Shown here: positions 1 through 6,902 of the stretch, piece by piece | How the letters are laid out: the number at the start of each line of letters is the position of its first letter | Position numbering within the stretch: position 1 is the stretch's first letter | Assembly: GCA_029051965.1 (NCBI GenBank) | Contig: JAIDJZ010000329.1 | Location: 1-20,161 of the forward strand | DNA from: Paramuribaculum sp. | GTDB taxonomy: Bacteria; Bacteroidota; Bacteroidia; Bacteroidales; Muribaculaceae | Direction: 5' to 3' | Length of the DNA stretch: 20,161 bases | Made by a program: the position numbers and the translations under genes | Notes under the pieces: model-generated | What the model saw: only the letters and a program-made list of their open reading frames with translations | The model's database searches: none | Told to the model about the DNA's origin: nothing

Positions 1-38
1 TTATTTTAATTATACGGAGACAAACGAGATCTAAAGTC

Positions 39-827
39 TTAAGATCGTCTGCAGCGTCGGATGTTTATAATAGACAGGCCTAAGAGGGCATAGTCAAAAA
101 ACACCGGATCAGAAGGACGAAGCGACCGAAGCACTTCCGTCAACTCCAACACCGCGCGCTTGTCATTCGAGCGACGGTCAATAAGCCCGAGCCCGCGTGC
201 GGTGTTTCCGACATGCACATCAAGAGGAATATAAAGCTGCTCAGGTGTCATCGATTCCCAGACTCCGAGGTCGACAATTCCGTCGCGGCGAACAAGCCAG
301 CGCAAGGCCATATTGAAACGCTTCAGGGCCGTCGATGCAAGATTCAACGGCAGACAGCGCGAGTCTCCTTTCCCATCATTGGCTTCGGCAAGCTCCCGGT
401 TGACAGCCTCGACCAGAGCCCACGACGCAAGCTCCTGCCCGGGCGAAAGAACCTTAGCCGCAAATGCATCGAGAGAGGAATAATGATTGTAGATCCGATG
501 GAGGCCCCTCAGAAAATGACGGAGATCCGAAGCAAAAAAAGTCCGGTGAACATTTCCGTCAGGAATATCTTCATAGGCACCATCCATCACAAAGTTATAT
601 GGATCATGACCCATCAACAGAAGCATCTTCTCACAGTTGCGACAGATCATCTTCCTGTTGCCCCAGGCAATCGACGACGCCAGCAAAGCAACAATCTCAA
701 TATCCTGAAGCCGTTCAAACCGGCGGGGAAACTGAACCGGGTCGAATTCAATGAAGTCGGGATTATTAATGCGGTCGGCTTCAGAAACAAGAAGCCGCGC
801 AAGATCATCAGAAACAGGAAGTGACAT
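39..827 (-). CDS. TIGR02757 family protein (DUF2400)
   Basis: A 262-residue cytoplasmic protein of the TIGR02757/DUF2400 family, which is common in Bacteroidota and has no established function. Recognisable blocks are ALLASSIAWGNRKMI (about residues 47-61), the central LPLNLASTALKRFNMALRWLVRRDGIVDLGVW region and LYIPLDVHVGNTARGLGL near the C terminus, in the usual family order. Length is normal for the family and no signal peptide or membrane segment is visible. It lies 72 nt downstream of a tRNA-Glu gene on the same strand, but a good intrinsic terminator sits between them, so it probably has its own promoter; I did not find a clear TAnnTTTG box for it. The family call is firm, the function open. 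Confidence 0.88.
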   Translation of the reverse strand: MSLPVSDDLARLLVSEADRINNPDFIEFDPVQFPRRFERLQDIEIVALLASSIAWGNRKMICRNCEKMLLLMGHDPYNFVMDGAYEDIPDGNVHRTFFASDLRHFLRGLHRIYNHYSSLDAFAAKVLSPGQELASWALVEAVNRELAEANDGKGDSRCLPLNLASTALKRFNMALRWLVRRDGIVDLGVWESMTPEQLYIPLDVHVGNTARGLGLIDRRSNDKRAVLELTEVLRSLRPSDPVFFDYALLGLSIINIRRCRRS

Positions 828-860
828 CTATTATAGGAGAAATAGCCATTAAAACAGTCA

Positions 861-897
861 TATAAACAGAAAACCGCAGGCGTGAAGCACTGCGGTT
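861..897 (-). terminator. Rho-independent terminator after tRNA-Glu
   Basis: On the minus strand an 8-bp perfect stem (AACCGCAG at 890-897 read in reverse, CTGCGGTT at 872-879) with a 10-nt loop is followed by a T-rich stretch (TTTTCTGTTT). The upstream arm begins at the last base of the tRNA-Glu CCA end (897), so termination is placed exactly behind the tRNA. It should end the tRNA-Glu/rpsT/tRNA-Glu transcript before the DUF2400 gene. Confidence 0.72.
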
Positions 898-971
898 GGT
901 AGCCCATAGGAGAATCGAACTCCTCTTTCAAGAATGAAAATCTTGCGTCCTAACCGATAGACGAATGGGCC
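897..971 (-). tRNA. tRNA-Glu (anticodon TTC), CCA encoded
   Basis: The reverse complement folds into a full cloverleaf. The 7-bp acceptor stem runs from GGCCCAT to ATGGGCT with a G1-U72 wobble, the anticodon arm CAAGA/TCTTG encloses the loop TTTTCAT with anticodon TTC, and the T arm contains GTTCGATTC. The discriminator is A (position 900) and the next three bases read CCA (897-899), so this copy encodes its own CCA end. The 72-nt body is identical to the copy at 1298-1369. It lies 27 nt downstream of the rpsT stop on the same strand and is probably cut from the same transcript. Confidence 0.95.
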
Positions 972-998
972 GGGGGTTGATGATGGCAAAGCCTATAA

Positions 999-1253
999 TC
1001 AGCCGAGCTTGTTGGTATAGACTGCCAATTTGCTCTTAAGGTTAGAAGCCTTATTCTTAGAAATAGTCTTCTTTGCAGCCAGACGGTCAAGCATTGCAGT
1101 AACCTTCACCAAAGCGGCCTGAGCTTCAGCCTTATCGGTCATTTTGCGAAGATTGCGCACAGCATTGCGTGCGGTCTTTGCATAGTAGCGGTTACGAAGA
1201 CGGCGAGATGCAGTCTGACGAATTCTTTTAAGCGAAGATTTATGGTTTGCCAT
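999..1253 (-). CDS. rpsT: 30S ribosomal protein S20
   Basis: An 84-residue, very basic protein that matches bacterial S20: it starts [22 protein letters not shown] and continues as a Lys/Arg/Ala-rich helical protein ending AVYTNKLG. S20 is a primary binder of 16S rRNA in 30S assembly. The gene lies between two identical tRNA-Glu genes on the same strand (44 nt from the upstream tRNA, 27 nt to the downstream tRNA). No TAnnTTTG box is visible in the upstream gap, so it most likely relies on the tRNA promoter at 1406-1437, which would couple S20 and tRNA-Glu supply. Length and start are standard for the family. Confidence 0.96.
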   Translation of the reverse strand: MANHKSSLKRIRQTASRRLRNRYYAKTARNAVRNLRKMTDKAEAQAALVKVTAMLDRLAAKKTISKNKASNLKSKLAVYTNKLG

Positions 1254-1297
1254 TGCCTGTTATCGAATTTAATAAAAGGAGTTAGTTTTTTAATTTG

Positions 1298-1369
1298 TAG
1301 CCCATAGGAGAATCGAACTCCTCTTTCAAGAATGAAAATCTTGCGTCCTAACCGATAGACGAATGGGCC
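1298..1369 (-). tRNA. tRNA-Glu (anticodon TTC), CCA not encoded
   Basis: Its 72-nt body is identical to the copy at 900-971, with the same cloverleaf and anticodon TTC. After discriminator A (1298) the sequence reads CAAATT rather than CCA, so this copy needs CCA addition by nucleotidyltransferase. It is the first gene of the unit: a near-consensus Bacteroidota promoter lies about 37 nt upstream, and rpsT follows 44 nt downstream. Confidence 0.95.
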
Positions 1370-1405
1370 AAGAAACAAATGCTTGATTGAGCGCATTTGC
1401 GAGTG

Positions 1406-1437
1406 CAAAGTTAGTGACAGTTTTTCAAACGTGCAAA
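1406..1437 (-). promoter_or_regulatory. Bacteroidota housekeeping promoter for tRNA-Glu/rpsT unit
   Basis: On the minus strand TTTG (1434-1437) is followed after exactly 20 nt by TAACTTTG (1406-1413), matching the known Bacteroidota consensus of a TTTG -33 element and a TAnnTTTG -7 element. Immediately upstream, about 1440-1485, the minus strand is strongly A-rich, which may act like an UP element of a strong stable-RNA promoter; that part is inference. The start of transcription would fall near 1402, leaving a leader of about 30 nt before the tRNA. Confidence 0.75.
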
Positions 1438-1570
1438 TTTTTCCACAGATTTTTTTCTATTTTTTTTTATTCTGCCCGATTTTTCTCCATAGATCAATGA
1501 TGTTTTTTCAGCCGCCCGTGGCGGCTTCCGGATAATGGAGACCGAGATAAGACCCGCGACCATATAGATG

Positions 1571-1735
1571 TCAGAATCCATATATATAATAGCGTTGCCG
1601 ATACCGACAGTGTTTATTATTGTTTATTATTAGGACTCCTCCACTGGGGAGAGCTAAGAAATCGCCCTTTGGAAAAGAGTCTGATCGGAGGGGCTGAAGA
1701 GAAATCTTGAGACCTATATATAAATAAAATTGCAT
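1571..1735 (-). CDS. Possible 54-residue small ORF, unknown function
   Basis: An ATG-started minus-strand frame of 54 codons begins MQFYLYIGLKISLQPL and ends KHCRYRQRYYIYGF. Beyond its TGA stop the same frame stays open for 20 more codons (HLYGRGSYLGLHYPEAATGG) down to a second TGA at 1508-1510, so a single TGA-for-TGG change would give a 75-residue product. The end is rich in Arg and Tyr. No promoter box was found for it, and neither domain nor signal peptide is visible. It may be a small gene, a decayed gene or part of a non-coding repeat. I list it because the gap is otherwise unexplained. Confidence 0.25.
   Translation of the reverse strand: MQFYLYIGLKISLQPLRSDSFPKGDFLALPSGGVLIINNNKHCRYRQRYYIYGF
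1611..1630. repeat. Tandem 10-bp direct repeat
   Basis: TGTTTATTAT occurs twice head to tail without a spacer (1611-1620 and 1621-1630). It falls inside the 54-codon minus-strand ORF, where it encodes the INNN stretch. It could be a slippage duplication. I see no transposase or terminal inverted repeat that would make it a target-site duplication. Confidence 0.8.
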
Positions 1736-1764
1736 GCGGGCAAGGGATTTCCAACTTTTAAGCG

Positions 1765-1772
1765 TAAATTTG
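1765..1772 (+). promoter_or_regulatory. -7 promoter box at the start of the acyltransferase gene
   Basis: TAAATTTG matches the Bacteroidota -7 consensus TAnnTTTG and ends four nucleotides before the ATG at 1777. No TTTG lies at the expected 19-21 nt upstream, so the -33 part is weak. If used, the transcript would begin at or within a base of the start codon and be leaderless. Confidence 0.5.
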
Positions 1773-1776
1773 CCAA

Positions 1777-2706
1777 ATGAAAATACTCAGAGTGTCGTCG
1801 GAGCAATATGCCGGCCAGTTCGAGCGGTTTGCGCCCCACATCTACAATACGGTAGCGTTTTCCGAACATAACCGTAAGAAATCGGAATCACTCCACTATC
1901 TGGTGTTTTCCGACAGTTCGCCGCGGCTCGGCCTCATCGCGGGTGAGAAGAACGGTGAGCTGCAAAGTCCGTTTTCCGCACCCTTCGGAGGCTTCACCTC
2001 ACGCGGCACTCAGAGCATAGACCGTCTTATTGATGCGGTCAGACTTCTTTCCGACTATGCCAAAAGCATCGGACTGCGGGCAAGAGTGACACTCCCCCCT
2101 GCCCTCTACGCTCCTACATTCATTGCCCATCAGGCTGCCGCCCTCTCGCTTGCGGCCTCGAAAGTGACAATCGACACCAACCATCACCGTCCGCTTGACT
2201 TCGATGAAGGATGCGCTCAGACGGTTTTCCGCTCCAAGGGTAGAAACTCTCTGAACATTGCCCTACGCAACAACCTGTCGTTTCATCTGCTCGACTCTTC
2301 GGATCCGGAACAGATCCGAAGGGCCTATGAAATCATCAGGCGAAATCACGCCGAACTGAACCACCCGCTGCGAATGACCTACGAGGATGTCGTCGCGACT
2401 GCACCGATCACAGGATCAAGATTCATGACGGTCGCCGAAAACGGAACAGACATTGCGGCGGCCATGATCAACGCGACAACTCCCGAGGTTGCACAGGTCA
2501 TCTACTGGGGCGACACCTCCGACGGCCGAGGCCTGCGCCCGATGAATTTTCTGGCGGCATCGCTGATGGACCACTGCCGCCGCAGCGGAATCAGAATTCT
2601 CGACATCGGCCCGTCGTCAGAAAACGGCGTCCCCGCAACAGGCCTCTGCCGTTTCAAGGAGTCGATCGGCTGCATAGCGTCGACAAAGGTCTCATTTATT
2701 CTCTGA
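1777..2706 (+). CDS. FemAB/GNAT-like acyltransferase
   Basis: A 309-residue soluble protein that resembles the FemAB-like branch of the GNAT acyltransferases found in Bacteroidota, often near surface-glycan genes. Visible family-like features are an early SAPFGGF block (residues 67-73), a central segment with paired helices (RRAYEIIRRNHAELNHPLRMTYED) and a C-terminal GNAT-like half with strand MTVAENGTDIAAAMINA, then VIYWGDTSDGRG and DIGPSSENG. Such enzymes transfer an acyl or aminoacyl group to an amine or sugar; the substrate cannot be read from sequence. The gene stands alone between a divergent tRNA unit and the helicase operon. A -7 box sits four nt before the ATG, which supports this start. 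An ordinary GNAT N-acetyltransferase is the main alternative. Confidence 0.62.
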   Translation: MKILRVSSEQYAGQFERFAPHIYNTVAFSEHNRKKSESLHYLVFSDSSPRLGLIAGEKNGELQSPFSAPFGGFTSRGTQSIDRLIDAVRLLSDYAKSIGLRARVTLPPALYAPTFIAHQAAALSLAASKVTIDTNHHRPLDFDEGCAQTVFRSKGRNSLNIALRNNLSFHLLDSSDPEQIRRAYEIIRRNHAELNHPLRMTYEDVVATAPITGSRFMTVAENGTDIAAAMINATTPEVAQVIYWGDTSDGRGLRPMNFLAASLMDHCRRSGIRILDIGPSSENGVPATGLCRFKESIGCIASTKVSFIL

Positions 2707-2846
2707 CAGAGTCGCGCCAGACTCAACTTATTCTTCGCTGAAAGCGTTGATAACGAGAGGACGGAAAGAAATGTCAAGACCAACAGTCGCGACGTCTGCC
2801 AACAAAAAATTAACCGGTTCATCGCTGAGCACCGACCAAAAAATTG

Positions 2847-2854
2847 TAACTTTG
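2847..2854 (+). promoter_or_regulatory. -7 promoter box for the helicase/xseAB operon
   Basis: TAACTTTG (2847-2854) matches TAnnTTTG. No good TTTG is present 19-21 nt upstream, so the -33 element is weak. Transcription would start near 2858 and give a leader of about 20 nt before the ATG at 2880. It is the only promoter-like box in the 173-nt gap before the operon. Confidence 0.5.
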
Positions 2855-2879
2855 CGATGAGCAAAACAAACATTATTCA

Positions 2880-4661
2880 ATGACAACATTCGAAGAATTA
2901 GGCGTCAACCCCGAGTTGCGCCAAGCAATAGAAGAATTAGGTTTCGAACAGCCGATGCCGGTTCAGGAAAAAGTAATCCCGCATCTGCTCAGTGAGGATG
3001 GCGATGTCGTGGCACTGGCACAGACCGGAACCGGCAAGACTGCGGCGTTCGGCCTTCCGGTGCTCCAGCGTATCGACCCGACAGTCAACCGTCCGCAGGC
3101 TCTCATTCTTTCACCGACCCGCGAACTCTGTCTGCAGATCGGAAGCGATCTGGCCGACTTCTCGAAATATCTGCCCGGGATCAAGGTGCTGCCCGTCTAC
3201 GGCGGCTCAAGCATCGAAAGCCAGATCCGAACCCTGCGCAAAGGGGTGCAGGTGATTGTGGCCACACCGGGCCGTCTGATCGACCTGATCAACCGCAACG
3301 AAGTGAAACTCGACGACGTCCACACCGTAATCCTCGACGAGGCTGACGAGATGCTCAACATGGGCTTCCTCGAATCCATCGACGCGATCCTGTCGCATGT
3401 TCCGGAAAACCGGAAAATGCTCATGTTCTCGGCGACAATGCCCGCCGAGATCGCAAAGATCGCAAAAAAATACATGAAGTCGCCCGTTGAGTTTGTCATC
3501 GGCAACCGCAACGAAGGAGCCGCCAACGTCCGCCATATATATTATATGGTCAACGCGCGCGACAAATATCTCGCGCTGAAGCGCATCGCCGACAACTCGC
3601 CCGACATCTACGGAATCATATTCTGCCGCACTCGGCGCGACACTCAGGAAATCGCCGACAAGCTGATAGCCGACGGTTATAACGCCGAAGCTCTCCACGG
3701 CGACCTTTCGCAACAGCAACGCGACATCGTCATGCGCAAGTTCCGCGACCGCGTCGTTTCGCTGCTGGTGGCCACCGATGTGGCGGCCCGCGGACTCGAC
3801 GTCGACGATCTGACCCACGTCATCAACTACGGTCTTCCCGATGACACCGCCGTCTACACCCACCGCTCGGGCCGAACCGGACGCGCCGGAAAGACCGGAG
3901 TCAGCATCGCCATCATCCACTCGCGTGAAAAGGGCAAGCTCCGCGAAATCGAAAAGAAAATCGGAAAAACCTTCGAACGCAAGGAGGTGCCGACTCCGCA
4001 ACATATAATCGAGAAACAGCTCTATAATCTGGCCGACCGAATCGAACGCGTCAAAGTCGACGAGACGGAAATCGTCAAATATATGCCCGGCATCATGCGC
4101 AAACTCGAATGGCTTTCTGAAGAGGATCTGCTCAAGCGCGTTGTCTCACTCGAATTCAACCGCCTGCTCGCCTACTACCGCGACGCTCCGACAATCGACT
4201 TCATCGACGAGAAGCCCCGCAAAGAACGCAAGAGCGATTCCAAACCGAAAAGCGACAAGGAGAAAGACCGCCGCACTGCCGAACGGGGCATGGAACGCAT
4301 CTATGTCAATGTCGGCAAAGGCGACGGATTCTTTGCGGGAAACCTTATCGAGCTTCTCAACCGCGACGTTCAGGGCAAACGCGTCGATGTCGGAAGAATC
4401 GACCTTCTCCCCCACTACTCGCTGTTTGACGTGAAGAAATCGGATGCCCGACGCGTCGTCGAAGGCCTTCGCGGCGCTGACTGGACCGGAACACGCCTCT
4501 ACTGCGAGATCGCAGATGCCGACAAAGACTACGCACGCGCATCGGCCCGTAAAAAACGAGGCGAGGCCGCCGAAGAGCCGGGCGAAACGACCTACGACTA
4601 TTTCCTGAAGAAAAGCCGGTCGTCGGCAAAAAAATCAACAAAATCACGTAAGAGAAAATAA
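2880..4661 (+). CDS. deaD: DEAD-box ATP-dependent RNA helicase with DbpA domain
   Basis: A 593-residue RNA helicase of the DeaD/CsdA/DbpA group, which unwinds short RNA duplexes in ribosome assembly or cold adaptation. All core motifs are present: Q motif Gln about residue 29, Walker A AQTGTGKT (47-54), PTREL (79-83), TPGR (129-132), DEAD (153-156), SAT (184-186), ATDVAARGLD (298-307) and HRSGRTGRAG (328-337). A charged Lys/Arg linker (446-470) leads to a DbpA-type RNA-recognition domain (471-545), then a basic tail ending KSTKSRKRK. It is the first gene of a probable six-gene operon; DUF3256 follows after 14 nt. The exact orthology (deaD, dbpA or a Bacteroidota-specific paralogue) is not certain, so the symbol is tentative. 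Confidence 0.93.
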   Translation: MTTFEELGVNPELRQAIEELGFEQPMPVQEKVIPHLLSEDGDVVALAQTGTGKTAAFGLPVLQRIDPTVNRPQALILSPTRELCLQIGSDLADFSKYLPGIKVLPVYGGSSIESQIRTLRKGVQVIVATPGRLIDLINRNEVKLDDVHTVILDEADEMLNMGFLESIDAILSHVPENRKMLMFSATMPAEIAKIAKKYMKSPVEFVIGNRNEGAANVRHIYYMVNARDKYLALKRIADNSPDIYGIIFCRTRRDTQEIADKLIADGYNAEALHGDLSQQQRDIVMRKFRDRVVSLLVATDVAARGLDVDDLTHVINYGLPDDTAVYTHRSGRTGRAGKTGVSIAIIHSREKGKLREIEKKIGKTFERKEVPTPQHIIEKQLYNLADRIERVKVDETEIVKYMPGIMRKLEWLSEEDLLKRVVSLEFNRLLAYYRDAPTIDFIDEKPRKERKSDSKPKSDKEKDRRTAERGMERIYVNVGKGDGFFAGNLIELLNRDVQGKRVDVGRIDLLPHYSLFDVKKSDARRVVEGLRGADWTGTRLYCEIADADKDYARASARKKRGEAAEEPGETTYDYFLKKSRSSAKKSTKSRKRK

Positions 4662-4675
4662 TCCGTTACGAGCCA

Positions 4676-5320
4676 ATGAACCTGAAATCAAGAACACTGA
4701 TCGCACTGGCGGCCGTCGCCATTCTCAACTGCGCTGACGGCATGGCCCAGCAGACAGCCACCCAGGCGTTTTCGACCGTTCCGAGAAAAGTAATGCCGCT
4801 ATTCGACGACAATGCGCGACTCGACATGATCGACTATTTCAACAGCAACATGTCGAACACGACTCAGAACAACTATGGCGGCCGGTCGCGGATCACCGCT
4901 CTCTCGCCGGAGCAACTGACTCTGAAAATGACGGATGCATCAGACTGCCAGATCTCTATTCTGCCTGACGGAAAAGACGGACTGATCGCCATGATCACAA
5001 CGGTCGCCTCCCCGACGCCCGACAGCCGCATGACAGTCTATTCCTCCGACTGGTCACGCGACTTGACGTCGTCAGTCTTCACAAAACCGACTCTAAGCGA
5101 CTGGTTGACTCCGGAGGGAAAGAAAAACAGCGCGACCGTCGAGACATCCGTTCCGTTCCTGCTCATCAGCTACAGCTATGATCCGTCGACCAGAACGCTG
5201 ACTCTGACGAACAACACTGACGGATTTCTCGGAAAGGATGTCTACGAACCGCTCAGCGGCTACCTTCTCGAGAAAATCGAATATCACTTCAACGGCAAGC
5301 GTTTCAACCGCATCAAATGA
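4676..5320 (+). CDS. DUF3256 family secreted protein
   Basis: A 214-residue protein of the Bacteroidales-restricted DUF3256 family, whose function is unknown. Residues 1-24 form a signal peptide (KSR, then hydrophobic LIALAAVAIL, likely cleavage after GMA), so the mature protein is periplasmic or envelope-associated. It begins with a conserved-looking FSTVPRKVMPLFDDNARLDMIDYF block (32-55) and is otherwise a beta-rich domain with no catalytic motif I can recognise. It starts 14 nt after the helicase gene, and its stop overlaps the xseA start in an ATGA (5317-5320), which suggests translational coupling to a DNA-repair nuclease. That pairing of a secreted protein with a cytoplasmic nuclease has no obvious functional logic. 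Confidence 0.82.
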   Translation: MNLKSRTLIALAAVAILNCADGMAQQTATQAFSTVPRKVMPLFDDNARLDMIDYFNSNMSNTTQNNYGGRSRITALSPEQLTLKMTDASDCQISILPDGKDGLIAMITTVASPTPDSRMTVYSSDWSRDLTSSVFTKPTLSDWLTPEGKKNSATVETSVPFLLISYSYDPSTRTLTLTNNTDGFLGKDVYEPLSGYLLEKIEYHFNGKRFNRIK

Positions 5321-6618
5321 CGACCGGACCGATCACTCTCAGCCGGCTCAACCGCGCGATTGCCGCCTATCTGCAGCAACCGTCACTGACGAATGTCTGG
5401 GTCGTCGCGGAACTCATGGACGTCAGAGTCGCGCGAGGCCACTGCTACATGGAGCTGATTGAAAAAGACGCTTCGACCGGCTCGGTCGTGGCCCGGATGC
5501 GGGCCGCCATCTGGGCGAGCGTCTACACCGGACTGGCATCCCGCTTCCGCAAGGCGACCGGGCGCGAGTTCGCGACGGGGCTGAAAGTGCTTGTCTGCGG
5601 CACGGTCTCGTACCATCCGGCCTACGGACTGTCGCTCGTCATCAACAACATCGACCCCTCCTTCACCCTCGGAGAGGCCGAACGACGGCGAAGAGAGATC
5701 CTCGAGCAACTGACCCGCGACGGAATCATCAACGACAACAGATCGCTCGAGTGGCCCACGACAGCTCTCCGCATAGCAATCGTGTCTGCAGCAGGCGCGG
5801 CCGGCTACGGAGACTTCATCAACCAGCTCTACAACAATCCCTCGCGGCTGAAATTCACCACCCGACTGTTTCCGGCCGTGATGCAGGGGGAACGCACCGC
5901 ACCGACAGTCATTGCGGCCCTCGACGCCATAGCCGCCGAGTCCGACCAATGGGACTGCGTCGTCATCATCCGCGGAGGAGGCGCGTCGAGCGATCTTCAG
6001 GCGTTCGACGATTATCCGCTCGCCTCAAACGTGGCGCAGTTTCCGCTCCCGGTCATTGTCGGAATCGGACATGAGCGCGACGTGACAGTGCTCGACTATG
6101 TCGCCAACATGCGGGTGAAAACTCCGACGGCAGCGGCCGAATGGCTGATCGCCCACAATGAGGCCGCCCTCGAAAGGGTGCGTCTGCTGGCCTCGGAGAT
6201 CCTGCGAGTGGCCTCCGACCGGCTTTCGGGCGCACGGACCCAGCTGGCCTACCTCGAATCGACCCTGTCGATCGCCCCCAAAGGAGCCGTCGAGAGAGCG
6301 ACCGGACGTCTGCGTCAGGCAACTGCCTCGCTCGGCAGCATCGGCGTCCGACGCATAAGCCCCGAACTGGCCCGTCTCGACCACACGGTCACGGCCATCG
6401 CGACTGCTCAGACAAACCTCATCCGACGTCGAAATGATCATCTCAACGCAATCGAACAGCTTCTTAAAGCCCTCTCTCCGGAAGCCACACTGCGCAGAGG
6501 CTACTCGCTGACACTTTTCGAAGGGAAGGCAGTGCGCGACGCAGCCTCACTCCCTTGCGGGGCAGAGGTGACAACGCGCGTCGCCTCAGGCGTCTTCAAA
6601 TCAAAAGTCATCGACTGA
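5317..6618 (+). CDS. xseA: Exodeoxyribonuclease VII large subunit
   Basis: The 433-residue catalytic subunit of exonuclease VII, which degrades single-stranded DNA in both directions in repair and recombination. An N-terminal OB-fold (about 5-115, with SRLNRAIAAYL and VWVVAELMDVRVARGHCYMEL) precedes the nuclease core carrying the family signatures RGGGASSDL (219-227), VIVGIGHERDVTVLD (246-260) and VKTPTAAAEW (267-276). A long helical segment (about 280-400) and the C-terminal strand block (GYSLTLFEGKAVRDA) complete the usual architecture and length. The ATG overlaps the DUF3256 stop by four bases. The small subunit gene follows after 26 nt, the normal pairing. Confidence 0.96.
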   Translation: MTTGPITLSRLNRAIAAYLQQPSLTNVWVVAELMDVRVARGHCYMELIEKDASTGSVVARMRAAIWASVYTGLASRFRKATGREFATGLKVLVCGTVSYHPAYGLSLVINNIDPSFTLGEAERRRREILEQLTRDGIINDNRSLEWPTTALRIAIVSAAGAAGYGDFINQLYNNPSRLKFTTRLFPAVMQGERTAPTVIAALDAIAAESDQWDCVVIIRGGGASSDLQAFDDYPLASNVAQFPLPVIVGIGHERDVTVLDYVANMRVKTPTAAAEWLIAHNEAALERVRLLASEILRVASDRLSGARTQLAYLESTLSIAPKGAVERATGRLRQATASLGSIGVRRISPELARLDHTVTAIATAQTNLIRRRNDHLNAIEQLLKALSPEATLRRGYSLTLFEGKAVRDAASLPCGAEVTTRVASGVFKSKVID

Positions 6619-6644
6619 CAAATCCAACACTATTACTGAGACAT

Positions 6645-6863
6645 ATGCAAAAACCTGAATTCAAACCGGTAAGCGAACTAACCTACAATCAGGCCGTCAA
6701 TGAACTCGACACGATTCTGCGCACAATGCAGAGCGACGCTTGCGACATAGACATGCTGGCCACATACACTCGGCGCGCAACCGAACTTCTCACGGAATGC
6801 CGCAACCGCCTGACCGCAACAGACCGCGAGCTACAGTCAATCCTGGCCGACCTGCAGCAATAG
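6645..6863 (+). CDS. xseB: Exodeoxyribonuclease VII small subunit
   Basis: A 72-residue all-helical small subunit that binds the XseA C-terminal helices and is needed for exonuclease VII stability. The family signature is the YNQAVNELDTILRTMQS start (residues 14-30) and the closing helix pair with ATYTRRATELLTECRNRL. I chose the ATG at 6645 (MQKPEFKPVSELTYNQAV) because an in-frame upstream extension to 6555 would run through the xseA 3' end in another frame, and XseB proteins normally start about a dozen residues before the first helix. It lies 26 nt after xseA and 39 nt before the histidine kinase gene. Confidence 0.93.
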   Translation: MQKPEFKPVSELTYNQAVNELDTILRTMQSDACDIDMLATYTRRATELLTECRNRLTATDRELQSILADLQQ

Positions 6864-6902
6864 CAGATACAATAATGGCCGCGGATATGCGTTAGAAAAT
6901 AT

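Larger units (their letters stand above)
1370..1776. other. Gap of 407 bp: A/T-rich tract, tandem repeat, possible small ORF
   Basis: This is the longest stretch without a firm gene. It contains, in order, the tRNA promoter (1406-1437); an A/T-rich tract with T runs on the plus strand (about 1440-1508); a 6-bp hairpin GCCGCC-CGT-GGCGGC (1511-1525) with no T tract behind it in either direction; a tandem 10-bp duplication (1611-1630); a minus-strand small ORF (1571-1735); and the -7 box of the next gene (1765-1772). I recognise no known riboswitch or small RNA family here. Confidence 0.6.

Noticed and set aside
1511..1525. Hairpin GCCGCC-CGT-GGCGGC as an intrinsic terminator
   Set aside because: A T run lies before, not after, the hairpin on the plus strand, and on the minus strand the hairpin is followed by A-rich sequence. 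Neither orientation has the T tract a Rho-independent terminator needs.
1630..1712. Structured RNA or riboswitch upstream of the acyltransferase gene
   Set aside because: Scattered short complementarities (GACTC with GAGTC, CCTCC with GGAGG) are visible, but the downstream -7 box at 1765 would exclude this stretch from the acyltransferase mRNA, and I recognise no known aptamer core.
2709..2724. GAGTC-GCGCCA-GACTC hairpin after the acyltransferase gene as a terminator
   Set aside because: Only five base pairs and a mixed, weakly T-rich tail; a stem this short is expected by chance in a gap of this size.
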